Origin: Microvirga roseola
Lineage (GTDB): Bacteria; Pseudomonadota; Alphaproteobacteria; Rhizobiales; Beijerinckiaceae
Reading direction: 5' to 3'
Assembly: GCF_020866965.1 (NCBI RefSeq)
Contig: NZ_JAJATX010000007.1
Location: 85,260 to 149,259 of the forward strand
Length of the DNA: 64,000 bases
This document shows positions 52,675 through 62,667 of this stretch, in pieces. Position 1 is the stretch's first letter, and each line of letters opens with the position of its first letter. Under the pieces are notes generated by a model, which was given only the letters and a program-made list of their open reading frames with translations, had not been told where the DNA came from and did not search any database. A program made the position numbers and the translations under genes.

Positions 52675-54855
52675 ATGATGCGCCAGTACGAACTCGTCGA
52701 GCGGGTCAAGCGCTACAACCCCTCGGCCGACGAGGCGCTTCTCAACCGTGCTTACGTGTACGCCATGATGGCACACGGCAACCAGAAGCGCGCATCCGGC
52801 GACCTTTTCTTCGGCCATCCCCTCGAAGTCGCGGCGATTCTCACGGACCTGAAGCTCGACGACGCCACCATCGCGGCGGCGGTTCTCCACGACACGGTGG
52901 AGGACACCCAGGCGACGCTGGAGGAGATCAACAAGACCTTCGGGACGCAGATCGGCGCACTCGTCGACGGCCTGACCAAGATCAAGCGCCTCGACCTCGT
53001 GTCGAAACAGGCGGCCCAGGGCGAAAACTTCCGCAAGCTGCTCCTGGCCATCGCCGATGACGTGCGGGTGCTTCTGGTCAAGCTCGCCGACCGCCTGCAC
53101 AACATGCGCACCCTCCAGTTCATGCCTGCGGAGAAGCGCAAGCGCATCGCCGAGGAGACCCTGGAGATCTATGCGCCGCTCGCCGGCCGCATGGGTATCC
53201 AGGAGATGCGTGAGGAGCTGGAGGACCTTGCGTTCCAGAACCTCGATCCGGAAGCCTATGGAGCGATCAGCCGACACCTCGCGGAAGTGACCGTGAAGGC
53301 CGAAAAGCTTGTCGAGGAGATCGAGCGGGATCTGACCACGAAACTCAGCGCCCAAGGGATCGGAGCCCAGGTCACCGGACGCCAGAAGCGCCCCTACTCG
53401 ATCTGGCGCAAGATGGAGCGCAAGTCCGTCTCCTTCGAGCAATTGTCGGACATCTTCGGCTTTAGGGTTCTCGTCGATACGGTGGACGAGTGCTACCGGG
53501 CGCTCGGCGTCGTGCACACGACCTGGCCGATGGTGCCGGGGCGCTACAAGGATTACATCTCGACCCCGAAGCAGAACGACTATCGCTCCATCCACACCAC
53601 GGTGATCGGCCCGGGGAGCCAGCGCGTGGAGCTTCAGATCCGCACCAAGGCGATGGACGAGGTTGCGGAATACGGCATCGCGGCGCATGCCCTCTACAAG
53701 GAGGGCATCAACGACAATTCGCGCCTTGCGAACGAAAGCCGCGCCTATCAGTGGCTGCGGCGCACCATCGACCTCCTCGCCGAAGGCGACAACCCGGAGG
53801 AGTTCCTGGAGCACACGAAGCTCGAACTCTTCCACGACCAGGTCTTCTGCTTCACGCCGAAGGGCCGTCTCATCGCCCTGCCCCGCGGGGCGACCCCCAT
53901 CGACTTCGCCTATGCAGTCCACACGGATGTCGGCAACACGGCGGTGGGCTGCAAGATCAACGGCCGGATCTCGCCGCTGCTGACGGAGCTGCAGAACGGC
54001 GACGAGGTGGAGATCGTGCGTGCGGAAGGACAATCGCCGCCGGCCGCCTGGGAATCCCTCGTCGTCACCGGCAAGGCGCGCGCCTCGATCCGCCGCGCCA
54101 CCCGCGCAGCCGTGCGCCAGCAATATACCGGCCTCGGCCGGCAGATCCTGGAGCGCGCCTTTGAGCGCGCCGGCCACCCCTTCTCGGACGAGAAGCTGAA
54201 AGGCTCCCTGCCCCGCCTGGCGCGCATCTCCATCGAGGATGTGCTGGCGGCCGTAGGCCGGGGTGAGATGTTCTCCGGCGACGTGGTGCGCGCCGTCTAT
54301 CCGGACTACAAGGAGGAGCGGCGCGGCGGCACCGAAACGCGGGTCGTGGGTCAGGCCATCAAGGGCGATGGCTCGGCCGGCAAGACGCCCGGCGACTCGG
54401 CACGCGGCATCCCGATCCGCGGCCTCAACGGAGACGTTCTGATCCGCTTCGCCCCGGAAGGCGGAGCCGTTCCCGGAGACCGCATCGTCGGCATTCTGAC
54501 GCCCGGCGAAGGCGTCACCATCTACCCCATCCAATCGTCATCCCTTGCGGCCTTCGATAACGAGCCCGACCGCTGGATCGACGTGCGCTGGGATCTGGAA
54601 GCTGGCGACACGCAGCGCTTTCCGGCCCGCATCAAGCTGCAGTCGATCAACGAGCCCGGCTCGCTTGCCCAGATCGCCCAGGTCATCGCCGACCATGACG
54701 GCAATATCGACAATGTCGCCATGAAGCGCCGCACCCAGGACTTCACGGACGTGACCATCGATCTCGCCGTCTGGGACTTGAAGCACCTCAACGCCATCAT
54801 CGCCGAACTGCGCGCCAAGCGCGTGGTGAGCCGCGTCGACCGGGTGACAGGATAG
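52675..54855 (+). CDS. rsh: Bifunctional (p)ppGpp synthetase/hydrolase Rsh
   Basis: A 726-aa RelA/SpoT homologue. An HD hydrolase domain (HDTVED at 72-77) is followed by the synthetase domain (FGFRVLVDTVDECYRALGVVH, then GRYKDYISTPKQNDYRSIHT), a TGS domain (about 410-470) and a C-terminal ACT domain. Both catalytic halves look intact, so it should make and degrade ppGpp as the sole long Rsh of Rhizobiales. A four-codon reading frame (ATG at 52664) overlaps the start region. It follows rpoZ, the conserved order. Confidence 0.95.
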   Translation: MMRQYELVERVKRYNPSADEALLNRAYVYAMMAHGNQKRASGDLFFGHPLEVAAILTDLKLDDATIAAAVLHDTVEDTQATLEEINKTFGTQIGALVDGLTKIKRLDLVSKQAAQGENFRKLLLAIADDVRVLLVKLADRLHNMRTLQFMPAEKRKRIAEETLEIYAPLAGRMGIQEMREELEDLAFQNLDPEAYGAISRHLAEVTVKAEKLVEEIERDLTTKLSAQGIGAQVTGRQKRPYSIWRKMERKSVSFEQLSDIFGFRVLVDTVDECYRALGVVHTTWPMVPGRYKDYISTPKQNDYRSIHTTVIGPGSQRVELQIRTKAMDEVAEYGIAAHALYKEGINDNSRLANESRAYQWLRRTIDLLAEGDNPEEFLEHTKLELFHDQVFCFTPKGRLIALPRGATPIDFAYAVHTDVGNTAVGCKINGRISPLLTELQNGDEVEIVRAEGQSPPAAWESLVVTGKARASIRRATRAAVRQQYTGLGRQILERAFERAGHPFSDEKLKGSLPRLARISIEDVLAAVGRGEMFSGDVVRAVYPDYKEERRGGTETRVVGQAIKGDGSAGKTPGDSARGIPIRGLNGDVLIRFAPEGGAVPGDRIVGILTPGEGVTIYPIQSSSLAAFDNEPDRWIDVRWDLEAGDTQRFPARIKLQSINEPGSLAQIAQVIADHDGNIDNVAMKRRTQDFTDVTIDLAVWDLKHLNAIIAELRAKRVVSRVDRVTG

Positions 54856-54862
54856 GATTTCC

Positions 54863-55564
54863 ATGTCAGCTAAGCCTCGCATCGCCGTCATCATGGATGA
54901 GAACACCAGCGGTGACGGCACGCGCTACGACACGACCAAGGCCTATTTCATTGCCGTGCAGCGCGCCGGGGGACTTCCCTTCGGCATCCCGTACGTCAGT
55001 GATATGATCGAGCCGGTCACAGAAGAATTCGACGGCTTCATCAGTGTCGGCGGGCGCATCCGGTTCCCGAGCGAATGGTACGTCCCCGGCGACGGGTCGC
55101 GCTATCCGTCCTCCGAGCGGCTCGAGGTCGAGCAGGCGCTCATGCGAGGGTTCCTCGACCGCGACAAGCCGGTGCTCGGCATCTGCAACGGCATGCAGAT
55201 GCTCGCCTGCCTTCACGGCGCACGCATGGTGCATGAGGTGCAAAAAACCCGCTCGCATGTTCTCACCCACGATGACCGGGCCGCCATGCATTCAGTTGAG
55301 ATCGTGCCGGGTACGATGCTCTCGCGCATCGTGGGCGCGACGCGGCTCGACGTGAACAGCCGCCATCAGGAAGCGGTCGTCGCTGTGTCCGATCAGGCCG
55401 TCGTGGCCGCCAGGGCGGATGATGGGGTGATCGAGGCCGTCGAGATTCCTTCCAGGCGTTTCGCTATCGGCGTCCAGTGGCATCCGGAGGCCTTTGCAAC
55501 TCAGGACAATCCCGGCAACAGGTTGTTCAGCGCGTTCGTACAGGCGGCGCGACAGCACCGCTGA
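54863..55564 (+). CDS. Class I glutamine amidotransferase-like hydrolase (peptidase C26, PuuD-like)
   Basis: A 233-aa protein of the gamma-glutamyl-gamma-aminobutyrate hydrolase family. The triad is C108 in LGICNGMQM, H207 and E209 in QWHPEAF. PuuD cleaves gamma-glutamyl-GABA in putrescine use, but the family is broad and no other puu genes are near. It begins 7 bp after rsh and may be co-transcribed; a decayed HAD gene follows. Confidence 0.88.
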   Translation: MSAKPRIAVIMDENTSGDGTRYDTTKAYFIAVQRAGGLPFGIPYVSDMIEPVTEEFDGFISVGGRIRFPSEWYVPGDGSRYPSSERLEVEQALMRGFLDRDKPVLGICNGMQMLACLHGARMVHEVQKTRSHVLTHDDRAAMHSVEIVPGTMLSRIVGATRLDVNSRHQEAVVAVSDQAVVAARADDGVIEAVEIPSRRFAIGVQWHPEAFATQDNPGNRLFSAFVQAARQHR

Positions 55565-55586
55565 AACGCCATTCCAGGATTTGCAA

Positions 55587-56283
55587 ATGTCCGTCACGGT
55601 TCTAGGCCTCGATGCCGACGACACGCTCTGGCACAACGAAACCTTCTACCAGATGACGCGCTGGCGCTTCAGTGACCTGCTCTCCGACTTCGTCGATCCG
55701 AAAAGGCTCGAAGAGGAGGTTGCGGCAACGGAGAAGCGCAATCTCGGCCTCTACGGCTATGGCGCGAAAGGCTTCACCCTCTCGCTTTTGGAAACCGCGC
55801 TGGAGGTAAGCCGGGGTCAGGTGTCCAGCGCCGTGCTCTAGGAAATCCTCGCCGCCGGGCGCGAGATGTTGGCCCATCCCGTGGAGCCGCTCCCGGGCGT
55901 TCAGGAGGCCCTCGAAGAACTCTCCGCTGATTACCGGCTGGTCCTCATCACCAAGGGCGATCTCTTTCACCAGGAATCGAAGCTCGCAGCCTCGGGGCTG
56001 GGCTCGTTCTTCTCCGGCGTCGAGATCGTGAGCGAGAAGACCGCGGAAACCTACCGCCGCGCCTTCGCCCGCCACGGAGCCGGCGCGGAGCAGGCCGCCA
56101 TGGTCGGCAATTCCGTCCGCTCCTATATCCTGCCGGCACTGGAAAGCAGGCAGCTATGCCGCTCTCGTCCCGTACCACCTGATCTGGGCCCACGAGGCGG
56201 CCCCCATCCCCACCTCGCATCCACGCTTCAAGGAGCTCGCATCCCTGTCCGAACTGCCCGGCTGGCTCGCACAGATTTCGTGA
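55587..56283 (+). pseudogene. Decayed HAD-superfamily hydrolase gene
   Basis: The frame starts well (SVTVLGLDADDTLWHNE, the DxDxT nucleophile motif I) but has an amber TAG at codon 85 (55839-55841). The same frame then continues with good HAD sequence: LVLITKGD (motif II) and EIVSEKTAETYRR (motif III Lys). Motif IV reads GNSVRSY where an Asp is expected. Near 56145-56150 the frame shifts by one base, after which the rest (YAALVPYHLIWAHEAAP and on to a TGA at 56283) is in another frame. Three separate lesions make a functional product unlikely. It lies between the amidotransferase gene and pyrE. Confidence 0.85.
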
Positions 56284-56352
56284 CGACCGACAGTCGCCTC
56301 TTGCCTCTCACGGCAGCCCCTGCCAAAGAGCCTCCGTGCAGGAGACAAGGCC

Positions 56353-56937
56353 ATGAACCCGAACGATGTCCTCGATGAATTCCGCTCCGCTGGCGCGCTG
56401 CTAGAGGGGCATTTCGTTCTCTCGTCGGGGCTGCACAGCCCGGTCTTCCTGCAGAAGATGTTCGTGTTCCAGGATCCGGCCCGCACCGAGCGGGTCTGCC
56501 GGCCCCTGGCGGAGAAGATCCGGGAGGCCTATGGGCCCGTCGATTACGTGGTCTCGCCGGCCGTGGGCGGCATCGTGCCGGGCTACGAGACGGCGCGGCA
56601 CCTGGGGGCCAAGGCCATCTTCGTCGAGCGGGAGAACGGCGTGTTCGCCCTGCGGCGGGGCTTTGCAATCCCGGAGGGCGCGCGGGTGGTCATGGTAGAG
56701 GACATCGTGACCACGGGCCTGTCCTCCCGCGAGTGCCTGGCGGCCCTCAAGGAGCATCCCGGCCAGCTTCTCGGCGCGGCCTGCCTCATCGACCGGTCGG
56801 GCGGCAAGGCGGATCTGGGCGCTCCCCTCGTGTCCCTCGTCCAGCTCGACATTCCGGCCTATCCGCCGGACCAGCTTCCGCCCGAGCTCGCCGCCCTCCC
56901 CGCCGTCAAACCGGGAAGTCGCAGCCTCAAATCGTAA
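56353..56937 (+). CDS. pyrE: Orotate phosphoribosyltransferase
   Basis: A 194-aa PyrE, which joins orotate to PRPP in pyrimidine synthesis. The PRPP-binding motif [11 protein letters not shown] is at 112-122, and the [15 protein letters not shown] substrate region is in place. The length fits the shorter alphaproteobacterial form. rsh-pyrE proximity is conserved in Rhizobiales, here interrupted by two inserted genes. Confidence 0.95.
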   Translation: MNPNDVLDEFRSAGALLEGHFVLSSGLHSPVFLQKMFVFQDPARTERVCRPLAEKIREAYGPVDYVVSPAVGGIVPGYETARHLGAKAIFVERENGVFALRRGFAIPEGARVVMVEDIVTTGLSSRECLAALKEHPGQLLGAACLIDRSGGKADLGAPLVSLVQLDIPAYPPDQLPPELAALPAVKPGSRSLKS

Positions 56938-56986
56938 AAAGCTGTTTACTTCTGCATAAATGGCTTGACTGCCACAGGAGCGACAA

Positions 56987-57015
56987 CTTGACTCAATGGA
57001 GGGACAGGTCTTTAG
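56987..57015 (+). promoter_or_regulatory. Possible promoter before the NYN-domain gene
   Basis: CTTGAC (56987-56992), a 17-base spacer and CTTTAG (57010-57015) resemble the alphaproteobacterial housekeeping consensus CTTGAC-N17-CTATAT. It would give a leader of about 150 bases. A second TTGACA lies at 57125-57130 without a clear -10. Confidence 0.35.
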
Positions 57016-57175
57016 TCTGCGGCGTTGTCATTTTACTCGTCTGAAGGGTTAGCAACAGCCTGTTTTCGGGCACGTCGTAATTTTATCGCGCAGATGTTTT
57101 CAAGCGTGAATAAGAGATGTCGCTTTGACAAGTTAGGTTGTGATGCCGCCCAAGCAGGCATGAAAGAGAATACTC

Positions 57176-57823
57176 ATGTCAGGTCAGCAGCGGATCGCGC
57201 TCTTCATTGACGGCGCCAATCTTTACGCGACGACAAAGACCCTTGGCTTCGATATCGACTACAAGCGTCTTCTGAAGGAATTCCAGGGACGCGGCACCCT
57301 CGTCCGGGCCTTCTACTATACGGCCCTCGTCGAGGACCAGGAATACTCGTCCATCCGTCCTCTGATCGACTGGCTCGACTATAACGGATACCGGGTGGTG
57401 ACGAAGCCCACCAAGGAATTCGTCGACTCCGCCGGCCGCCGCAAGGTGAAGGGCAACATGGACATCGAGCTCGCCATCGATGCGCTCGAGCTCGCTCCCT
57501 ATATCGACCACATGGTCCTATTCTCCGGCGACGGGGACTTCCGCTCGCTGGTCGAGGCCATGCAGCGCCGGGGCGTCCGGGTCTCGGTGGTCTCCACCGT
57601 CACGACCCAGCCTCCCATGGTGGCCGACGAGCTGCGCCGGCAGGCGGACGAGTTCCTCGACCTGTCGCAGCTCGCCTCCCGAATCGGCCGCGACCCGTCC
57701 GACCGGCCCCAGCGGAGCGAGAACGGCGAGCGCCTCGAGCGTTCGCGTCCGCAGCCACGCAACGGCGCCCTCGAGAGCCGTTACGGCATCCGCCAGCCGC
57801 AGGACGACGATTTCGAGATCTGA
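57176..57823 (+). CDS. NYN-domain (LabA/DUF88) protein
   Basis: A 215-aa protein with a NYN domain, a PIN-like nuclease fold, in the first 160 residues. The acidic residues that would bind metal are seen in FIDGANL (D12), GNMDIELAIDAL and FSGDGDFRSL. The tail (165-215) is rich in Arg, Pro, Ser and Gln and looks disordered. Relatives are thought to act on RNA. It is monocistronic with a 238-bp leader and a clear terminator. Confidence 0.88.
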   Translation: MSGQQRIALFIDGANLYATTKTLGFDIDYKRLLKEFQGRGTLVRAFYYTALVEDQEYSSIRPLIDWLDYNGYRVVTKPTKEFVDSAGRRKVKGNMDIELAIDALELAPYIDHMVLFSGDGDFRSLVEAMQRRGVRVSVVSTVTTQPPMVADELRRQADEFLDLSQLASRIGRDPSDRPQRSENGERLERSRPQPRNGALESRYGIRQPQDDDFEI

Positions 57824-57848
57824 GGGCCGGACCGACTTCCGATAAGAC

Positions 57849-57883
57849 AATGGCCGGGGCGTCCCCGGCCATTTGCATTTTTA
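57849..57883. terminator. Terminator between convergent NYN and smpB genes
   Basis: AATGGCCGGGG-cgt-CCCCGGCCATT is an 11-bp perfect stem, followed on the plus strand by TGCATTTTT. The AT-rich flanks let it act in both directions. Confidence 0.85.
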
Positions 57884-57898
57884 GAGCTCGGCGTCTTC

Positions 57899-58372
57899 TC
57901 AGCCCTTGTCCCGCATGAGACGGGCCTTCTCCCGGTTCCAGGAGCGCTCCTTCTCCGTCTCGCGCTTATCGTGCAGTTTCTTGCCTCGGCCCAAGCCGAG
58001 TTCCACCTTCGCCCGACCGCGGTCGTTGAAATAGACCTTCAGCGGGATCACTGTAAAACCCTCACGCTGCGTCGCGCCGATCAGCTTGTTGATCTGCCGC
58101 TTGTGCAGCAGCAGGCGGCGGGGGCGGCGGGTCTCGTGGTTGAAGCGGTTGGCCTGCAGGTATTCCGGGATATAGGCGTTAAAGAGGAAGAACTCCTCGC
58201 CCGACGGCCCGGCATAGGCTTCGCCGATGGTCGCCTTGCCCTGGCGCAGGGATTTGACCTCCGTACCGGTCAGCGCAATGCCGGCCTCGTAGGTGTCGAG
58301 AATCTCGTAGTTGAACCGCGCCTTGCGATTGTCGGCGACGACGCGGTGAGCATTCTTCGGGTCTTTTGACAT
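57899..58372 (-). CDS. smpB: SsrA-binding protein
   Basis: A 157-aa SmpB, partner of tmRNA in rescue of stalled ribosomes. Diagnostic parts are [21 protein letters not shown], the HKRQINKL loop and a basic C-terminal tail GKKLHDKRE. The ATG at 58372 is 5 bp after dapA and begins at the family N-terminus; a longer frame upstream has none. Confidence 0.96.
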   Translation of the reverse strand: MSKDPKNAHRVVADNRKARFNYEILDTYEAGIALTGTEVKSLRQGKATIGEAYAGPSGEEFFLFNAYIPEYLQANRFNHETRRPRRLLLHKRQINKLIGATQREGFTVIPLKVYFNDRGRAKVELGLGRGKKLHDKRETEKERSWNREKARLMRDKG

Positions 58373-58377
58373 GGCGA

Positions 58378-59262
58378 TCAGGTGTTGATCAGGCCCGCAT
58401 GGACCATGGCCGAGCGCACGGCCTGCTTGGTGCCCTCGGAGACCTGAACCATCGGCAGGCGCACATCGTCCTTCATGAGGCCGAGCACCGAGGCGGCGTA
58501 TTTCACGGGCGACGGGTTGGTTTCCATGAACAGATTGGTGTGGAGCGGCATCAGGCGGTCCTGCACCTTCAGGGCGCTCGCGTAATCGCCCTGAAGGCAG
58601 GCATTCTGCATCTCGGCGCACAGCCGCGGGGCCACGTTCGAGGTGACGGAAATGCAGCCATGGCCGCCATGGGCCATGAAGCCGAGGGCCGTGGCATCCT
58701 CGCCCGAGAGCTGGATGAAGTCGGGCCCCATGGCCTGCCGCTGCAGGCTGACGCGGGCCATGTTGGCGGTGGCGTCCTTCACGCCGGCGATGTTCTTCAA
58801 CTCATAGAGCCGCGCCATGGTCTCCACCGACATGTCGATCACCGAACGGCCGGGGATGTTGTAGATGATGATCGGGATGCCGATGGCGTCGTTGATTGCC
58901 TTGTAGTGCTGATAAAGGCCTTCCTGCGTCGGCCTGTTGTAGTAGGGCGTCACGATCAGCACGGCATCCGCGCCGACCTTTTCCGCATGCTGCGAGAAGG
59001 CAATGGCTTCCGCCGTGCTGTTGGAGCCCGCGCCTGCGATCACCGGCACCCTGCCCTTCACCTCGTCAACGCAGACCTCGACGACCCGCTCGTGCTCCTT
59101 GTGGCTCAAGGTGGGGCTTTCGCCCGTGGTTCCGACGGGAACCAGGCCGTTCGTGCCCTGCTCGATCTGCCAGTTGATGAAGGCCCGGAAGGCCGCCTCA
59201 TCCACGGCCCCGTCCTTGAAGGGGGTCACAAGAGCCGTGATGGAGCCTCTGAATTGGGTCAT
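58378..59262 (-). CDS. dapA: 4-hydroxy-tetrahydrodipicolinate synthase
   Basis: A 294-aa enzyme condensing pyruvate with aspartate semialdehyde in lysine and diaminopimelate synthesis. The Schiff-base Lys is K162 in AGVKDAT, with T45 (GTTGE) and Y134 (IIIYNIPGR) completing the active site. The ATG at 59262 is best spaced from the GAGGAT Shine-Dalgarno; another ATG lies two codons upstream. dapA-smpB order is conserved in alphaproteobacteria. Confidence 0.95.
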   Translation of the reverse strand: MTQFRGSITALVTPFKDGAVDEAAFRAFINWQIEQGTNGLVPVGTTGESPTLSHKEHERVVEVCVDEVKGRVPVIAGAGSNSTAEAIAFSQHAEKVGADAVLIVTPYYNRPTQEGLYQHYKAINDAIGIPIIIYNIPGRSVIDMSVETMARLYELKNIAGVKDATANMARVSLQRQAMGPDFIQLSGEDATALGFMAHGGHGCISVTSNVAPRLCAEMQNACLQGDYASALKVQDRLMPLHTNLFMETNPSPVKYAASVLGLMKDDVRLPMVQVSEGTKQAVRSAMVHAGLINT

Positions 59263-59444
59263 GATCATCCTCGAAAAATTCGCAGGGCCTTCAGGTCCGC
59301 GGGCTTTAACACATAAGGGTTGCGGCGCATGGGCGCAAACGAGCCGATTTAAGAGGTTGTCCTAGCCCGGCTCTTGGTGTTTCCTCAAGAGAAACGTCAC
59401 AACAAAGACATCGGGCAACAAGGGGGTCTTGCGGGGAATACAGG

Positions 59445-61532
59445 ATGAGTCTCGAATTGCGTCTCCTCACACGTCTTCTGGCGTCGGCCGCTCTTTTCCA
59501 ATTGTCCGTCCTCTCCGCTCACGCCGGCGATACTCCCCCAGTCCCGGACACGCCGGAGACCGAACAGGCGCAGCCGCTCCCACAGACGGAGACGCCAAGC
59601 TCGCTCGAAAGTTTCGAATCCGCGAGCCGGGATCCGGGCGATCCGGACTACCTGCCCAACATTCTCAAGGCCTACCGCAGCGGCGATCTCACTGAAGCCC
59701 AGATCCTGACGACGAAGCTCTCACAACCGGCGGCCCGGGCCCTCGTGGAATGGTACGCCATCCGCAGCCGCACGCCGGTCAGCTTCGATCGTATCGTCGC
59801 CTTCCGGAAAGATTATCCCGACTGGCCTGTGACCGCGCGGCTCCGTAGGAGCGCCGAGGATGCGCTGCTGGCGGAACGCAGGTCTTCGACGCAAATTCGC
59901 GCCTATTTCGCCGACAACCCTCCCGTCACCACCACTGGGCGGGTGGCGCTCGCCTTCGCCCTGAAGGATGACGGTCTTGAGAAGGAAGCGAATGAGCTGA
60001 TCCGCCATGTCTGGCGCGAGGATTCCTTTGGAGCCGATACCGAGAAGCGCATTGTTGAGCGCTTTCCCGATCTGCTGAATGTGGCCGACCACCGCTTCCG
60101 CATGGAACGGCATCTATTGAAGGAAAGCTGGAGCGGCGCGTTGCGCGCGGCGGGCTATGCGGGCAAGGAGTACAAGTCCCTCGTCGATGCCCGAAGGGGG
60201 ATCTATCAGGGAAAGAAGAAGGCCGAGAAGGCTTTCGCGGCGGTCCCCGCCTCCCTGCGCAAGGATCCGTCCTACCTGTTCTCCCGCGCCCTTTACCTGC
60301 GCCGCGGCAAGAAGCTGATCGAGGCGGCGGAGATCATTGCGCAGGCGCCACGCGACCCGGAACTGCGCGTCGACGGGGATGAATGGTGGGCCGAGCAGCG
60401 CCTGATCGCCCGCACCCTTCTCGACGAGGGTGACGCGAAGGCAGCCTATAAGGTGGCGAGCCACCACACGGCAGAATCACCGGCCCAGCAGATCGAGGCG
60501 GAGTTCCACGCCGGCTGGATCGCCCTGCGTTTCCTGGACGATCCGCAAACCGCTGCCCGACATTTCGCGACAATCGCAGAAACCGCCACGACACCCATCT
60601 CGGTCTCCCGCGTCACCTATTGGCAGGGACGCGCCGCGGAAGCCGCCGGCAAGAAGGACGAAGCCAAGGCCTTCTTCGAGCGTGCAGCGGGTTATCCGAC
60701 GACCTATTACGGGCAGCTCGCACAGATCAAACTGGACCGAATCGTTCCCCTGAGGACGGTCGATCCCCTGACGGAGACCGAGCGCAAGGTCTTCGAGGCT
60801 CTCGTCCCGATCCAGGCGATCAGCCTGCTGCAGCAGATCGGTGAGGAGGACATCGCCATCATCCTCTCTACCGATCTGGCCCAGACCCTTGACGATCCCG
60901 CAAGGCTCGATGCCCTGGCGGCCCTCGCATCCTCGCAAGGCAACCCGCGCGCGGTTCTCGCCATCGGCAAGATCGCCCAGCAGCGCGGCTTTCCTCTCGA
61001 TGAGCACGCCTATCCCCTTGCCGGCATTCCGGATTTCGAGCCGGTGGGCGACGATGTTGAGCCCGCAATGGTCTATGCCATCGCCCGGCAGGAAAGCGCC
61101 TTCAACCCGCGCGCGGTCTCAAGCGCAGGGGCGCGGGGCCTCATGCAGCTCATGCCGGCGACTGCAAAGATGACGGCGAAGCGCTTCGGCGTCAGCTTCG
61201 ATCTCAAGCGCCTTGTGGAGGACCCGTCCTACAACGCCAAACTCGGCTCGGCGCATCTCGGCGAGCTGATGGAGGACTGGAAGGGCTCGTACATCCTGGC
61301 CTTCGCCTCCTACAATGCCGGCGGCGGCAATGTGAAGAAATGGGTCAACGCCTATGGCGATCCCCGCAAGCCGCAGGTGGATGTGATCGACTGGGTCGAG
61401 CGCATTCCCTTCTACGAGACCCGCAACTACGTCCAGCGGGTAATAGAGAACCTTCACGTTTACCGGCAGCGTCTGAAAGACAAGACGCCTCCCGCTCCCG
61501 AGACCGCAGATGCGACAAAAGCCCAGGATTAG
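59445..61532 (+). CDS. slt: Soluble lytic murein transglycosylase (Slt70 type)
   Basis: A 695-aa periplasmic enzyme that cleaves glycan strands to 1,6-anhydro ends. The signal peptide is residues 1-27 (AHA-GD). A long alpha-superhelical region follows (about 60-520), then the lysozyme-like domain with catalytic E550 in ARQESAFNP, GARGLMQLMPATA and FASYNAGGGNVKKW. It ends with a polar tail. It is divergent from dapA, with a 182-bp gap that holds no other clear feature, and precedes a hydrolase gene. Confidence 0.94.
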   Translation: MSLELRLLTRLLASAALFQLSVLSAHAGDTPPVPDTPETEQAQPLPQTETPSSLESFESASRDPGDPDYLPNILKAYRSGDLTEAQILTTKLSQPAARALVEWYAIRSRTPVSFDRIVAFRKDYPDWPVTARLRRSAEDALLAERRSSTQIRAYFADNPPVTTTGRVALAFALKDDGLEKEANELIRHVWREDSFGADTEKRIVERFPDLLNVADHRFRMERHLLKESWSGALRAAGYAGKEYKSLVDARRGIYQGKKKAEKAFAAVPASLRKDPSYLFSRALYLRRGKKLIEAAEIIAQAPRDPELRVDGDEWWAEQRLIARTLLDEGDAKAAYKVASHHTAESPAQQIEAEFHAGWIALRFLDDPQTAARHFATIAETATTPISVSRVTYWQGRAAEAAGKKDEAKAFFERAAGYPTTYYGQLAQIKLDRIVPLRTVDPLTETERKVFEALVPIQAISLLQQIGEEDIAIILSTDLAQTLDDPARLDALAALASSQGNPRAVLAIGKIAQQRGFPLDEHAYPLAGIPDFEPVGDDVEPAMVYAIARQESAFNPRAVSSAGARGLMQLMPATAKMTAKRFGVSFDLKRLVEDPSYNAKLGSAHLGELMEDWKGSYILAFASYNAGGGNVKKWVNAYGDPRKPQVDVIDWVERIPFYETRNYVQRVIENLHVYRQRLKDKTPPAPETADATKAQD

Positions 61533-61577
61533 GGCAGGATGGCCGCCCGTTGAAGCAAGACCGGGATCGGATGTGAC

Positions 61578-62459
61578 ATGAGCGGCCCCTATCGGGATCT
61601 TTTCGTATCGGCCTCGGACGGCCTGCGCCTCTATGCACGGGATTACGGCCCGGATATCGGCGATGCCCTGCCGGTCGTCTACCTGCCGGGCCTCGCCCGC
61701 ACCTCGGAGGACTTTCACGACCTCGCGGAAGCCCTGAGCCAGGACGAAACCCGCCCCCGCCGCGTTCTTGCCCTTGATTACCGGGGTCGCGGGCGCTCCG
61801 AGTGGGACCGGGATTGGCGTAACTACGACGTCAGGATCGAACTGAACGACACGCTCCAGGTGCTGACCGCAGCCGGAATCGAAAAGGCTGTCTTCGTCGG
61901 CACCTCGAGGGGAGGCCTGATCACAATGGCGCTCAGCGCCGTCAGGCCTGCCCTGATCGCTGGAGCGATCCTCAACGATGTGGGCCCGGTGATCGAGGGG
62001 AAGGGCCTGATCCGGATCCGCAGCTATGTGGGAAAGCTCCCCACACCGGCGAGCGTGCGGGAGGGCGCAGAGATCCTGAGGCAGATGTCGGACGCCCAAT
62101 TTCCCGGCTTCGCCGAGGAACAATGGGAGAAGCTGGCGCGCGGGACCTGGCGGGAAGAGGAAGGACGGCTCGTCCTGAACTACGATCCGGACCTGATGCG
62201 CGTTCTCGAAGCGCTCGACCTTGAAACACCGCTGCCGGAGCTGTGGGCTCTCTTTGAAGGGCTCAAATCTGTCCCCGTCCTGGCGATCCGGGGCAGCCAT
62301 TCCGACCTGCTGACGGCAGAAGCCCTTCGCAGCATGGAAGAGCGCCATCCTCGCCTAACGGCCCTCACCGTCCCGGGCCAGGGCCATGCTCCGGCCCTCG
62401 ACGGGAGCGTGATCGAATCGATCAGAGAGCTGATTCAAGCAGCCGAGCGGCCGGACTGA
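61578..62459 (+). CDS. Alpha/beta-hydrolase
   Basis: A 293-aa alpha/beta-hydrolase-fold enzyme. Nucleophile S110 is in GTSRGG, the acid is probably D243 (RGSHSDLLT) and the base H270 (PGQGHAP). The HGxx-type oxyanion region reads LPGLARTSEDF. There is no signal peptide. The substrate is unknown. It lies 46 bp after slt. Confidence 0.87.
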   Translation: MSGPYRDLFVSASDGLRLYARDYGPDIGDALPVVYLPGLARTSEDFHDLAEALSQDETRPRRVLALDYRGRGRSEWDRDWRNYDVRIELNDTLQVLTAAGIEKAVFVGTSRGGLITMALSAVRPALIAGAILNDVGPVIEGKGLIRIRSYVGKLPTPASVREGAEILRQMSDAQFPGFAEEQWEKLARGTWREEEGRLVLNYDPDLMRVLEALDLETPLPELWALFEGLKSVPVLAIRGSHSDLLTAEALRSMEERHPRLTALTVPGQGHAPALDGSVIESIRELIQAAERPD

Positions 62460-62609
62460 ATCCCTTCTCCAGGGTAAAAACGATAGACGCGAGCCCGGTC
62501 GCGGAGTCGCTCTTTGGTGATGGCCAGGAGCGCAGGGTCAGTGCGGCCCTGAAGATCCTGCAGCGTCCCACCTGCCACAGGGCGATCAACTCGACGACCG
62601 CTTATCAGC
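62460..62609. other. Intergenic stretch between hydrolase and porin genes
   Basis: This 150-bp interval holds no supported gene. A minus-strand frame crosses it, but it also crosses the porin terminator and has no recognisable domain. Confidence 0.4.
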
Positions 62610-62642
62610 AAAAAAGAAACCCCGGTGTTTCCACCGGGGTTT
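62610..62642 (-). terminator. Porin terminator
   Basis: On the minus strand AAACCCCGGTG-gaaa-CACCGGGGTTT, an 11-bp perfect stem, is followed by CTTTTTTG. It lies 26 bp past the porin stop and is the strongest terminator in the window, as expected for a highly expressed gene. Confidence 0.92.
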
Positions 62643-62667
62643 CCTTCAACCAATCGGCTTGAACCGA

